DNA of 64,000 bases from Hyphomicrobiales bacterium (lineage in GTDB: Bacteria > Pseudomonadota > Alphaproteobacteria > Rhizobiales > Rhizobiaceae): contig UCFC01000018.1 in assembly GCA_900471515.1 (NCBI GenBank), positions 170,902 to 234,901 of the forward strand, in the 5' to 3' direction. Below the pieces are notes generated by a model. That model saw only the letters and a program-made list of their open reading frames with translations. It was not told the DNA's origin and did not search any database. Positions 50,817-59,100 of this stretch are shown in pieces; the stretch's first letter is position 1, and each line of letters opens with the position of its first letter. The translations under genes and the position numbers were made by a program.

Positions 50817-51070
50817 CGAAGCCACTCCTTAAGTTGCGCCCTGCAGCATCTGCCTGCGGGCGATGGCGACCTGAATATTCCCCCGCTCACCGTGATGAGC
50901 AGGGAAAACTTTGATCGTCAGATCCACCAAATACCCGACCACTGAGTCGCCCTGAGAATGGTTACCTCGGCTGGACTAGGGGGACGCGCGAACTCACCAA
51001 CCCAAAGGCGGCAAGCCTTCGCATTGACCTGCGTTAGCTCACCCTCGGACTGCACCATCAGCACGTCGAT

Positions 51071-51472
51071 CTATGATGTAACCCCTGCCGGTTCCAGTTG
51101 CAGTTCGCCCCGCCCGAATGAGAAGTTCTCCCGTGGCACCGGGATGATGGCCAAGAAGATGTCGTCAGGGGACAAACCTAGAGCCTCGACAACAAGCCTG
51201 TTGACGGCCGCGGCAAGCCTCCGCTTGTTCTCCAAGGGGTGGTGCGGACCTAGCATTACCGACACAAGTATAGCGCTCTCGGTGCGCTGCATGCCCATGT
51301 AAGTGGGATGTAGGTATAACTCTCCATCGTTATGCTCGGTGATCGATATGAACCGGTCCTCTTCCGGAAGATTTAGCGCCTGAACCAGCGACGTATTTAG
51401 CGCGTCGGCCAACGCACGTTTCTGGTCGATCGTGAATCGACCCCTAGGTACATGAGCATTGAAAACTGGCAT
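51071..51472 (-). CDS. Tautomerase-family protein
   Basis: 133 aa. MPVFNAHVPRGRFTIDQKRALADAL has the N-terminal Pro that becomes the catalytic base after Met removal, and the length fits the two-module tautomerases. I chose the ATG at 51472 for this reason; a start at 51499 would bury the Pro. It is divergent from, and its start is close to, a MarR regulator gene, so it is probably that regulator's target. The substrate is unknown. Confidence 0.82.
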   Translation of the reverse strand: MPVFNAHVPRGRFTIDQKRALADALNTSLVQALNLPEEDRFISITEHNDGELYLHPTYMGMQRTESAILVSVMLGPHHPLENKRRLAAAVNRLVVEALGLSPDDIFLAIIPVPRENFSFGRGELQLEPAGVTS

Positions 51473-51601
51473 AGCTATTACTTCCTTTTTCGTGGGCAAG
51501 CGATAAAGGAGTATATACGCCTATTTTTCGCCGCTTCAAGTGCGCCCTTGCCGATACGAGTAGATTCTCCTATTTTCGAAATGAAAATAGATGGGGTAGA
51601 T

Positions 51602-52102
51602 ATGACAGTCAGGGAGGGTGCGCGTAGCGAAGCACGGCTAGGTGAGGCACTAAGAGAGCTTCTCAGTGCGATGGATGGCCAGTGCAACAGCTCCGCGAGC
51701 CGGAGGGCGGCGCGCTACCTCTCGGCGTCATACGACCGCATACTTGCCCCATCAGGCCTGCGGACTACCCAATTTACGATCCTCCGCACGGTTGCGTTAG
51801 CAGGGCGCGCTTCGATCTCTGGGCTTGCCAGCTCCATCGCGATGGACCGAACAACTCTAGCAGCCAATCTCAAACCGCTCGAGCGCGACGGTCTTCTGAT
51901 GGTACGATCAGACGAACGCGACCACCGCTCGCGGATAGTCGAGATCACGGAGCTGGGACTTAGCAAGCTCGAGCAGGCGGTACCGCTATGGCAATCCGCG
52001 CAGAGTCAGTTCGAAAGTGTGTTCGGGCCCCAGAAGGCGGCCGACCTCCGTACCACCCTCCGTGCTGTACTCGACACGAACCTCGCCCCTTGGGCCGAGT
52101 GA
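51602..52102 (+). CDS. MarR-family regulator
   Basis: 166 aa. Winged-helix core: LAPSGLRTTQFTILRTVALAGRASISGLASSIAMDRTTLAANLKPLERDGLLMVRSDERDHRSRIVEITELG. This is a standard MarR domain with the Asp-Glu-Arg-Asp wing. The frame is open further upstream (to 51452), but the MarR domain and usual length argue for ATG 51602 or 51581. It probably represses the divergent tautomerase gene and responds to a phenolic or similar ligand. Confidence 0.87.
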   Translation: MTVREGARSEARLGEALRELLSAMDGQCNSSASRRAARYLSASYDRILAPSGLRTTQFTILRTVALAGRASISGLASSIAMDRTTLAANLKPLERDGLLMVRSDERDHRSRIVEITELGLSKLEQAVPLWQSAQSQFESVFGPQKAADLRTTLRAVLDTNLAPWAE

Positions 52103-52165
52103 GAAGGCACTGACAGAGGCTTCACCAATGCCCGTCGCGGCTCAACTTGATCGACCATCGCCGCC

Positions 52166-53197
52166 CTACTGGCCTCCGTCCGACCGAACCACGTATGCCT
52201 GCTCGCCGGCAGTTTGTGCGTCCCACCTCACGATCAGTGCATCGCATAGCTCCAGCAACTTCTTCAAAACTGGGTTCCGATTGCTACTCGGCCAGACCAT
52301 GCTCCACGCAACGCACTCCGAAGCGTCGCCGATCGGGACGAATGTGACGCCAGGATACGACGTTCCTAAGGTGGATTGCGTCGTAAGCGTCAGGCCAAAG
52401 CCCTTCGCGACCATATTCAGCAAGTTCTCCCGGCCTACTTTCTGAGTCAGGATTTTTGGACGAAACCCCAAGTCGGAAAGCTGTCTGAGAAGGTAATCTT
52501 TGATCTCGGGTCCAGGACCATCGGCACGGACAAGAAAGGTCTCATTCCGTACGTCGACCCACGCCGCATTCGGATGGGTCGCGAGAGCGTGCGTTGACGG
52601 CAGCGCAACCAAGATGCGTTCGTCCCACAGGTGCCTCGAATGACACCCGGGAAGCTGCGGATTGCCGAAGATGAAAGCTGCATCCAAACGGCCACTGAGA
52701 ACACCTGCCGCGTTTGACTGGGAAGACGCCTCCTCAATCTTTATGTCCACATCGGGAAACTGAATACGGAAGCTGCGGAGTAAATTGGCGAGGAACCCGC
52801 TAGCAAACGAGGCCATTAAACCGATGCGAAGCTCGCCAAGATTCCCGCGTCGGGCCCGGGTGAGGTCGCTTGCCGCTTGATGCAAATGCTGAGCACCAAC
52901 TGCGGCATCGCGGATGAATCGCTCGCCAGCGTAGGTCAAACGTACACCGCTTCTACTACGCTCAAACAGCGGAACACCAAGCTGCCGCTCAAGCAACTGG
53001 ATGCGCCGACTAACGGTCGACTGCGACAGACTAAGAGCGTCAGCCACCCGACGGAAGCTTCCATGCTCCGCAACTAATATCGCATATCTGAGATAGCGGA
53101 GGTCGAGAGTGAGATCCGGCAATACACATGCACCCGCAATACCCTTAGTGAGCGCTACAACCCTGGAGAGGGGATGCCGGCAGGGCCGTGAGCTCAT
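52166..53197 (-). CDS. LysR-family regulator
   Basis: About 343 aa as drawn. The DNA-binding domain is LDLRYLRYAILVAEHGSFRRVADALSLSQSTVSRRIQLLERQLGVPLFERSRSGVRLT; the ligand domain follows (LRIGLMASFASGFLANLLRSFRIQFPD). The true start is uncertain: ATG 53197 lies about 25 residues ahead of the usual start and a TTG near 53120 is possible. It lies 41 bp downstream of the thiolase gene on the same strand, an unusual place for a LysR gene. Confidence 0.83.
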   Translation of the reverse strand: MSSRPCRHPLSRVVALTKGIAGACVLPDLTLDLRYLRYAILVAEHGSFRRVADALSLSQSTVSRRIQLLERQLGVPLFERSRSGVRLTYAGERFIRDAAVGAQHLHQAASDLTRARRGNLGELRIGLMASFASGFLANLLRSFRIQFPDVDIKIEEASSQSNAAGVLSGRLDAAFIFGNPQLPGCHSRHLWDERILVALPSTHALATHPNAAWVDVRNETFLVRADGPGPEIKDYLLRQLSDLGFRPKILTQKVGRENLLNMVAKGFGLTLTTQSTLGTSYPGVTFVPIGDASECVAWSMVWPSSNRNPVLKKLLELCDALIVRWDAQTAGEQAYVVRSDGGQ

Positions 53198-53238
53198 CTT
53201 GCGGCGCGGCAGCCACAGGGGCCGCCACAACCGTGTCG

Positions 53239-54423
53239 TTAGCATTCGAGCGCAAGTGCTATCCCCTGACCGCCACCGATGCACAGCGTCACGACGCTAC
53301 GTTTCAACCCGTCGCGTCGCATGGAGTGCAGCAGCCGTGTCGTCAACACGGCTCCGGTCGCGCCGATAGGGTGGCCATGGGCGATCGCGCCACCCTCGAC
53401 ATTGATGATCTCCGGATCGAGCCCAAGTTCCTGACCGACGGCCAGGGGCACGGCTGCGAAGGCTTCGTTGATCTCGATCCTCTCGATATCACCGAGGCTC
53501 CATCCCGCGCGATCCAGGACCTTGCGGACCGCGGGCACAGGCGCGATTCCGAACATGCTGGGCTCGACTGCAGACACGGCATAGGCCCGCAGGCGGCCAG
53601 CGACTTCCAAACCAAGCCGGTCTGCCGTAGCGCGACTGGCGACGATCATGGCGGCGGCGCCACTATTCAGCCCCGGTGCGTTTCCGGCAGTAATCGTGCC
53701 GCCTTCCCGAAAGGCTGCACGAAGCTTCGCCAGGCCGGCAAAGGTCGTGTCGGGACGCGGCGCCTCGTCGAGGTCGAAGATTTCGATCCCCTTCCTCGTT
53801 CCGATCTCCACCGCCACGATCTCGTCCTTGAAATGCCCCGCCGTCTGCGCAGCGGCGAAACGCTGCTGCGAACGCTCGGCAAAGAGATCCTGCGCGTCGC
53901 GGGAGAGGTGAGCCTGGGAGACGAGATCTTCCGTGTGCCAGCCTGAGTGCTGGCCCGAAAAGGCGTCGTTGAGACCATCGCGCAGCATACTGTCGTGGAT
54001 CTCGGCAGGCCCCATGCGGTAGCCCCAGCGGCCATCGCCGAGCAGATAAGGCGCACGGTCCATATTCTCCATGCCGCCGGCGATAGCCAGATCGACATCG
54101 CCGGCCAGGATCTGCTGCGCGGCCGACAGGATGGCCTGGGCGCCGGAGCCGCAGACGCGGTTCACGGTCATCGCAGGCACGGACACAGGAAGGCCGCCCT
54201 CGATGGCAGCCTGGCGCGCAGGGTTCATCTTGTTGCCAGCCTGAATGACATTGCCGAGAATGACGCTGCCAACCGCATCGGGCGACAGCCCGGTCCGGCG
54301 CAAGACCTCACGGATGACGATGGCGCCTAGAGCCGTGGCCGGCGTTCCCTTCAAGGTGCCGTTGAATGTTCCGATAGCGGTACGCACCGGGCTGACGAGA
54401 ACGATGTCTTCGGACACAAACAA
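53239..54423 (-). CDS. Thiolase (acetyl-CoA C-acetyltransferase type)
   Basis: 394 aa, full length. Active-site Cys near residue 90 (TVNRVCGSGAQAI), the His in NVEGGAIAHGHPIGATG near residue 347, and the second Cys in TLCIGGGQGIAL near residue 378 are all present. It condenses or cleaves acyl-CoAs. In the order HxlR regulator, oxidoreductase, thiolase it is the third gene on this strand, separated by 38 bp. A degradative beta-oxidation role fits the neighbouring cargo, but a biosynthetic role cannot be excluded. Confidence 0.93.
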   Translation of the reverse strand: MFVSEDIVLVSPVRTAIGTFNGTLKGTPATALGAIVIREVLRRTGLSPDAVGSVILGNVIQAGNKMNPARQAAIEGGLPVSVPAMTVNRVCGSGAQAILSAAQQILAGDVDLAIAGGMENMDRAPYLLGDGRWGYRMGPAEIHDSMLRDGLNDAFSGQHSGWHTEDLVSQAHLSRDAQDLFAERSQQRFAAAQTAGHFKDEIVAVEIGTRKGIEIFDLDEAPRPDTTFAGLAKLRAAFREGGTITAGNAPGLNSGAAAMIVASRATADRLGLEVAGRLRAYAVSAVEPSMFGIAPVPAVRKVLDRAGWSLGDIERIEINEAFAAVPLAVGQELGLDPEIINVEGGAIAHGHPIGATGAVLTTRLLHSMRRDGLKRSVVTLCIGGGQGIALALEC

Positions 54424-54461
54424 TTCCTCCGCGTTGTCAAAATATCGACTGCCGGCGCGGC

Positions 54462-55490
54462 TCAGCGCTCGGCATCATCCACGGCGACGATCAACTTGCC
54501 GAAATTCTTGCCCTCCAGCATTCCGATGAATGCCGCCGGTGCATTGGCGAGGCCGTGGACGTTGTCCTCCCGAAAGCGAACCCGGCCCTCGTCGATCCAG
54601 GCGCGGACCTCGTCGAGAAACGTCGGCCGCTGGCCCCAGAACTCACGAACGATAAAGCCGCGTAGGGTCAAGCTGCGCGAAAGCACCGCGCGCATCGTTG
54701 CGGGAAGGCGGTCGGCGGCGGCCGCCGACGGCGCATTGTATTCGGCTATCAGGCCGCATAGGGGGACGCGGGCGAACTCGTTCAAAAGCGGCAGGACGGC
54801 CTGCCAGACTGCGCCGCCGACAAGTTCGAAATAGACGTCGATCCCGTTCGGGCAGGCAGCGGCCAGATCGTCCGCGAAGGTCGGCGATCGATGATCGATC
54901 ACAGCATCGAAGCCGAGCGTGTCCAAGGCATAAGCGCATTTGTCCGGACCGCCAGCGATGCCGACAGCCCTCGCGCCCTTGATCCTGGCGATCTGTCCGA
55001 CGAGCGAGCCCACCGGGCCTGTCGCCGCAGCCACAACGACCGTTTCGCCCGGCTGGGGCTTACCGATCTCCAGAAGCCCGGCATAGGCCGTGAGCCCAGG
55101 CATCCCGAGCACACCGAGCGCCGTCGTAATCGGCTCGAACCGTCCGTCGAGCTTGGTCAGTCCGGTGCCATCGGAAATGGTGTGGGTGAGCCAACCCAGG
55201 CGCCCGGCGACATTCTCGCCCACTGCAAAGCCAGGGTGCCGCGATTGCACGACACGCGCGATGATCTCGCCTTCCATCACACCACCGACGGGCGTCGGCG
55301 GCGAGTAGGACTTCCGATCGTCCATCCGGCCGCGCATATAGGGGTCGAGCGAGAGGTAGCGGGTTTGTAGCAGGATCTCGCCGTCCCCGATTGCAGACAG
55401 CGGCAGTCGTTCCAGCCGGACGTCTGTCACGCGGGGAGCCCCTTGCGGCCTCGCTGCCAGAACAATCCGTTCGCTGATCGCTTCACTCAT
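54462..55490 (-). CDS. NADP-dependent MDR oxidoreductase (PTGR/CurA-like)
   Basis: 342 aa zinc-free medium-chain reductase. YMRGRMDDRKSYSPP near residue 53 is the family signature, and AATGPVGSLVGQIARIKGARAVGIAGG near residue 155 the NADP site. Relatives reduce the double bond of alpha,beta-unsaturated carbonyls. ATG at 55490 has GGAGG upstream and overlaps the end of the HxlR gene, so the two are coupled. Confidence 0.9.
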   Translation of the reverse strand: MSEAISERIVLAARPQGAPRVTDVRLERLPLSAIGDGEILLQTRYLSLDPYMRGRMDDRKSYSPPTPVGGVMEGEIIARVVQSRHPGFAVGENVAGRLGWLTHTISDGTGLTKLDGRFEPITTALGVLGMPGLTAYAGLLEIGKPQPGETVVVAAATGPVGSLVGQIARIKGARAVGIAGGPDKCAYALDTLGFDAVIDHRSPTFADDLAAACPNGIDVYFELVGGAVWQAVLPLLNEFARVPLCGLIAEYNAPSAAAADRLPATMRAVLSRSLTLRGFIVREFWGQRPTFLDEVRAWIDEGRVRFREDNVHGLANAPAAFIGMLEGKNFGKLIVAVDDAER

Positions 55491-55935
55491 GTCTCGCCTC
55501 CAGTCGAAAATCCTGGGGACCAAGAATCCGTCCGTCCTGCGTCGCAAGCTGGAGCTTGGGGAGCGGCTGCCGATTCAGACTGTCGACCATCCTGTATTTC
55601 AGCTCGCCAGGCGCGAAGCAGTTCTCTTCGCCCCACTGCCAGAGGGCGACCAGGATCACCCCGAGCTGCTGCCCCTTGGGCGTGAGGACGTACAGATGGC
55701 TCAGCGCGGAACTCGGGTCCGGCTCGACCGTGAATATGCCTTCCTCGACGAGCTTTCGGAGGCGGACCGACAGGATGTTCTTCGCCAGGCCGAGATTCTT
55801 CTGAAACTCGGAAAACCGTCGACGGCCATTGAAGGCGTCGCGGACGATGAGGAGCGACCACCAATCGCCCACGACTTGGAGGGTGCGCGCGATGCCGCAG
55901 CCGGACTTCCCAACGTCGGTTCGCTTGCCCTTCAC
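55483..55935 (-). CDS. HxlR-family regulator
   Basis: 150 aa. CGIARTLQVVGDWWSLLIVRDAFNGRRRFSEFQKNLGLAKNILSVRLRKLVEEGIF is the HxlR winged helix with Cys13 at the position of the redox-sensing Cys of related proteins such as QorR and HypR. It heads the operon with the oxidoreductase and thiolase and is divergent from the gene at 56056, so it probably controls both sides. Response to electrophiles is plausible given the reductase it is coupled to. Confidence 0.88.
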   Translation of the reverse strand: MKGKRTDVGKSGCGIARTLQVVGDWWSLLIVRDAFNGRRRFSEFQKNLGLAKNILSVRLRKLVEEGIFTVEPDPSSALSHLYVLTPKGQQLGVILVALWQWGEENCFAPGELKYRMVDSLNRQPLPKLQLATQDGRILGPQDFRLEARHE

Positions 55936-56055
55936 TTATTTCTCCAGCGTCGCCGCCAATAATGGTTGCAAAGTTAGACCAAATTGAGCTAGCTGTCGAT
56001 AGGTTTCAAAAATAAACCTTATGCCACGAAGTCGGTGGGATCGGAGGCGCGGAGA

Positions 56056-56775
56056 ATGAGCGATTTACTGGACCTTGCCATCGCAGCGCATGGTGGCTGG
56101 GAGCGTTGGCAGCAGCTCAAGGCGCTGAACGCGCATGTCACGATCGGCGGCGGGATCTGGCCCCTCAAGGGATGGCCGGATGTGTTTGCCGACGCGCGTG
56201 TCTCGATCGACCCTCATCAGCAGCACATTGAATATGCGCCCTTTGTCGAGGCTGGCCGTCACAGCCTATTTGAGACCGGCAGGACGGCGATTGTGAAGGA
56301 CAGCGGCGAGCTGATCGAGGAACGGGAAGCGCCGCGTGCCACCTTCGAGGGGCATAGTGTGATGACGCCTTGGGACGCCCATCACCTCATCTATTTTTCC
56401 GGCTACGCGATGTGGACCTACCTGACGACGCCGTTCCTCTTCAAGCTCCCGGGCTTCCGGAGCGAGGAGGTCGAGCCTTGGTCGGAAGATGGCGAAACCT
56501 GGCGTCGCCTCAAAGTGACGTTTCCCACCGACATTGAGAGCCACTCCACCAAGCAGACTTTCTACTTCAGTGCTGACGGCATCCTGCAGCGCCACGACTA
56601 TAGCGTCGAGGTCATGGGGGGAACGGCCAGCGCCAACTATGCGACCGAGCCAAAAGAGTTTGGTGGCTTTATCTTTCCGACCAAGCGACGCGTCTATTCG
56701 ATCGGGCCGGACAACAAGCCGGTGCGTGAACGCGTGTTCGTCGCGATCGACTTCCATACGATCGAGCTCGCCTGA
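56056..56775 (+). CDS. Hypothetical protein in the cargo cluster
   Basis: 239 aa. No family recognised with confidence. Sequence features: AAHGGWERWQQLKALNAHVTIGGGIWPLKGWP at the start, VFADARVSIDPHQQHIEYAPF, and a beta-rich second half (KQTFYFSADGILQRHDYSVEVMGG). The shape resembles lipid-binding or beta-sheet outer-membrane-sorting type folds, but no signal peptide is present. ATG 56056 is preceded by GGAGA. It leads two SDR genes on the plus strand and faces the HxlR gene. Confidence 0.7.
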   Translation: MSDLLDLAIAAHGGWERWQQLKALNAHVTIGGGIWPLKGWPDVFADARVSIDPHQQHIEYAPFVEAGRHSLFETGRTAIVKDSGELIEEREAPRATFEGHSVMTPWDAHHLIYFSGYAMWTYLTTPFLFKLPGFRSEEVEPWSEDGETWRRLKVTFPTDIESHSTKQTFYFSADGILQRHDYSVEVMGGTASANYATEPKEFGGFIFPTKRRVYSIGPDNKPVRERVFVAIDFHTIELA

Positions 56776-56827
56776 GACGACACTTCCGCCAGTCAACACT
56801 GACCACAATACGTGAATGGAGCTTCCG

Positions 56828-57562
56828 ATGGCTGATCTGGAGAAGACCGCCCTGATCGTCGGTGTTGGCGCCACAGCCGGCCTCGGTGCCGCCTATGGGC
56901 GTCGATTTGCTGCGGCGGGATATCGTGTGCTGCTTGCGGGGCGGTCAATCGAGAAAGTCGAGGTTGCAGCGCTCGATATACGAGAACGCGGCGGCCAAGC
57001 CCGCGCGATCATCGGGGATGGCGGCAATGAAGCGGATGCGAACCGCTTTGCGGCTGCGGCGGAGGATTGGGCGCCTCTCGAAGTCGCGATCCACAATGCC
57101 GGCACCAATCGCCGCGACTCCTTTCTGGAACTTGAGGTGGAGAAGCTCGAGCAGCTTTGGCGCGAACATACGCTCGGCGCCTTCTTGACCGGGCGTGAAG
57201 CTGCACGACGGATGGTCCCGCGCGGCCAGGGAACCATCTTGTTCACGGGCGCAACCGGCTCGCTGCGCGGCAAAGCACTGTTCGCCGCATTCGCCGCCGC
57301 TAAGGCGGGGGTGCGAGCACTCTCCCAGAGCCTGGCGCGTGAGGTCGGTCCAAAAGGCATCCATGTAGCGCATCTGATCATCGATGGCGGCATCAATGGT
57401 GACCGGCTCCTGCGGGCAATGCCCAATTTGCGCGAGGAACGGGGTGAGGATGGCCTGCTCCTGCCCGATGACATCGCCGACACCGCCTTCCTTGTGCACC
57501 TGCAGAAGCGCTCCGCTTGGACACAGGAGGCGGACCTTCGTCCCTGGTCTGAGGGCTATTGA
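56828..57562 (+). CDS. SDR-family protein lacking the catalytic Tyr
   Basis: 244 aa. The Rossmann start is VGVGATAGLGAAYGRRFAAAGY and NAGTN is the NAG motif, but where Y-x3-K is expected the sequence is FAAFAAAKAGVRALSQSLARE, so the Tyr is replaced by Phe while Lys is kept. Other members of this SDR subgroup share that change. It may bind a dinucleotide without classical reduction, or use another residue. ATG 56828 is preferred over the GTG/ATG-like start at 56816. Confidence 0.8.
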   Translation: MADLEKTALIVGVGATAGLGAAYGRRFAAAGYRVLLAGRSIEKVEVAALDIRERGGQARAIIGDGGNEADANRFAAAAEDWAPLEVAIHNAGTNRRDSFLELEVEKLEQLWREHTLGAFLTGREAARRMVPRGQGTILFTGATGSLRGKALFAAFAAAKAGVRALSQSLAREVGPKGIHVAHLIIDGGINGDRLLRAMPNLREERGEDGLLLPDDIADTAFLVHLQKRSAWTQEADLRPWSEGY

Positions 57563-57652
57563 GCGAGCGGAAGCCACACTGAGAACTTGCCGAACGACGC
57601 GCACGTCCATGGCGACAAAGGTCCGATCTAACGATTGAACAAGGAGTACCTC

Positions 57653-58453
57653 ATGACTGAAACAAGCCAAGGCCTGGCGATCATCACTGGCGCCTCAGCC
57701 GGTATTGGCGCCGTCTATGCCGACCGCCTTGCCCGGCGCGGCTATGATCTGCTGCTGGTCGCCCGGAACGAGACACGGCTCGCCGCCCTTGCCGAGCGCC
57801 TCGAACAGGCCACCGGCCGGTCCGCCGCGATCTTGCGCGCCGACTTGGCGGATGCTGCTCAGGTCGCCGATCTCGCGGAGCGCATCGAGAGTGAGAAAGC
57901 CCTCACCTTGCTGGTAAACAATGCCGGCATGGGACTGCATGGCTCGCTCGCCACATCCGACGCCTCGGAAGTGTCGCAGCTTCTCGCTCTCAATGTCGTT
58001 GCGCCAACCTTGCTAGCCCGAGCCGCAGTCCGGTCGTTTACCAAGCGCGGGCATGGTGGCATCATCAACCTGTCGTCGGTTCTCGCTCTTGCACCGGAAA
58101 GGTTCGAGGGCACCTACAGCGCGAGCAAGGCCTTCATCCTGAACCTGACCCAGGGCCTCGCTCGGGCACTACAGGAAACCGATGTGCGTATTCAGGCTGT
58201 GCTGCCCGGCGCGACACGGACCGAAATCTGGGAGCGCGCTGGCAAGGACATCAACTCATTCCCGCCCGAGTGGGTGATGGAGGTCGATGACCTGGTCGAC
58301 GCTGCCCTCGTGGGCTTCGACGCGGGCGAGATCATCACCATCCCCCCGCTTTCGGACGAAGGCGAGTGGAATGCGCTACAGGCGGCGCGGCAAGCCATGG
58401 TGCCAAACCTGTCCCGTCGCGAAGTCGCTGAGCGCTACCGCGTTCCGGCCTGA
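57653..58453 (+). CDS. SDR-family oxidoreductase
   Basis: 266 aa classical SDR. IITGASAGIGAVYADRLARRG (TGxxxGxG), NNAGMGLHG, and LSSVLALAPERFEGTYSASKAFILNLTQGLA with Ser, Tyr and Lys in place. It resembles the DltE/YdfG-like short-chain dehydrogenases. AAGGAG precedes the ATG by 6 nt. It is the last gene of the cargo before the tRNA remnant. Confidence 0.88.
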   Translation: MTETSQGLAIITGASAGIGAVYADRLARRGYDLLLVARNETRLAALAERLEQATGRSAAILRADLADAAQVADLAERIESEKALTLLVNNAGMGLHGSLATSDASEVSQLLALNVVAPTLLARAAVRSFTKRGHGGIINLSSVLALAPERFEGTYSASKAFILNLTQGLARALQETDVRIQAVLPGATRTEIWERAGKDINSFPPEWVMEVDDLVDAALVGFDAGEIITIPPLSDEGEWNALQAARQAMVPNLSRREVAERYRVPA

Positions 58454-58492
58454 CCCCACGGAGCGTGGGACAACCACGCGCGTTAGCACACC

Positions 58493-58532
58493 GGCATATT
58501 GGGCCGCCGGTCAACCTGCGGCCCAATATGCC
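58493..58532. terminator. 15-bp perfect inverted repeat
   Basis: GGCATATTGGGCCGC and GCGGCCCAATATGCC surround a 10-nt loop. It lies 40 bp after the SDR stop and directly 3' of the tRNA-Leu remnant when that is read on the minus strand. It could end transcription from both sides. No long T run. Confidence 0.5.
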
Positions 58533-58549
58533 CATATAAAAGGAGATGA

Positions 58550-58636
58550 TGCGGGTGGTCGGAATCGAACCGTCACTCCTTTCGGAACCGGATTTTGAAG
58601 GGAATCGCGTTTACTGATTGCGCCCCCCTCGTAGCA
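58550..58636 (-). pseudogene. Decayed tRNA-Leu(CAA), 3' half conserved
   Basis: Read on the minus strand, the anticodon loop TTCAAAA, a TTCC..GGAGT variable arm, T-arm GACGGTTCGATTCCGAC and acceptor strand CACCCGC-A are recognisable. The 5' half (GGCGCAATCAGTAAACGC) is only tRNA-like and neither the acceptor nor the anticodon stem can pair, so it is not functional. The T stem has one mismatch. Such remnants are typical of old attachment sites. Confidence 0.6.
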
Positions 58637-58815
58637 GCCCCCCACTTTTCGAGCTTGTCCATCAGCGCCTGTTCGCCCCTATGCAGCACATAACAGCCAA
58701 GAAGAACTCGCCGATGTGTACGCTATAGCCCGAAAATACCGCACGGACTTTCGAAGTAGCTTCCATTATCAGTATCTATCAGTCTCAATCGCCTTAGCAA
58801 TGCCGGAGGTTGAGC

Positions 58816-59100
58816 ATGGCACAGACCGAGACTAGGCAAATTCGGAGAACAATCCGGCGGCACCAATTGCGCGAAATGGTGCCGATGGCTGATAGCACGA
58901 TTTATGAAATGGAGCAGCGCGGCGAGTTTCCCCGGCGGTTCGCGCTCTCGCCGCGTTGTATCGTGTGGGACCTAGCCGAGGTTGAGGCTTGGCTGATGGC
59001 AAAGCGGGCTGCCCCGATCCGTCGCGCTCAATACCCCGATGTTAACAAGCGCAAGACCCGGCCCGTCAAAGGGCAGGATCGAGCTCCATCAGAGGCATAG
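58816..59100 (+). CDS. AlpA-family regulator/excisionase-like protein
   Basis: 94 aa. LREMVPMADSTIYEMEQRGEFPRRFALSPRCIVWDLAEVEAWLMAKRA is the AlpA winged-helix domain, used by P4-like elements as transcriptional activator or excisionase for a linked integrase. Its 3' end overlaps the 3' end of the convergent integrase gene by 35 bp. ATG 58816 follows GAGG. A TTG six bases earlier is less likely. Confidence 0.85.
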   Translation: MAQTETRQIRRTIRRHQLREMVPMADSTIYEMEQRGEFPRRFALSPRCIVWDLAEVEAWLMAKRAAPIRRAQYPDVNKRKTRPVKGQDRAPSEA

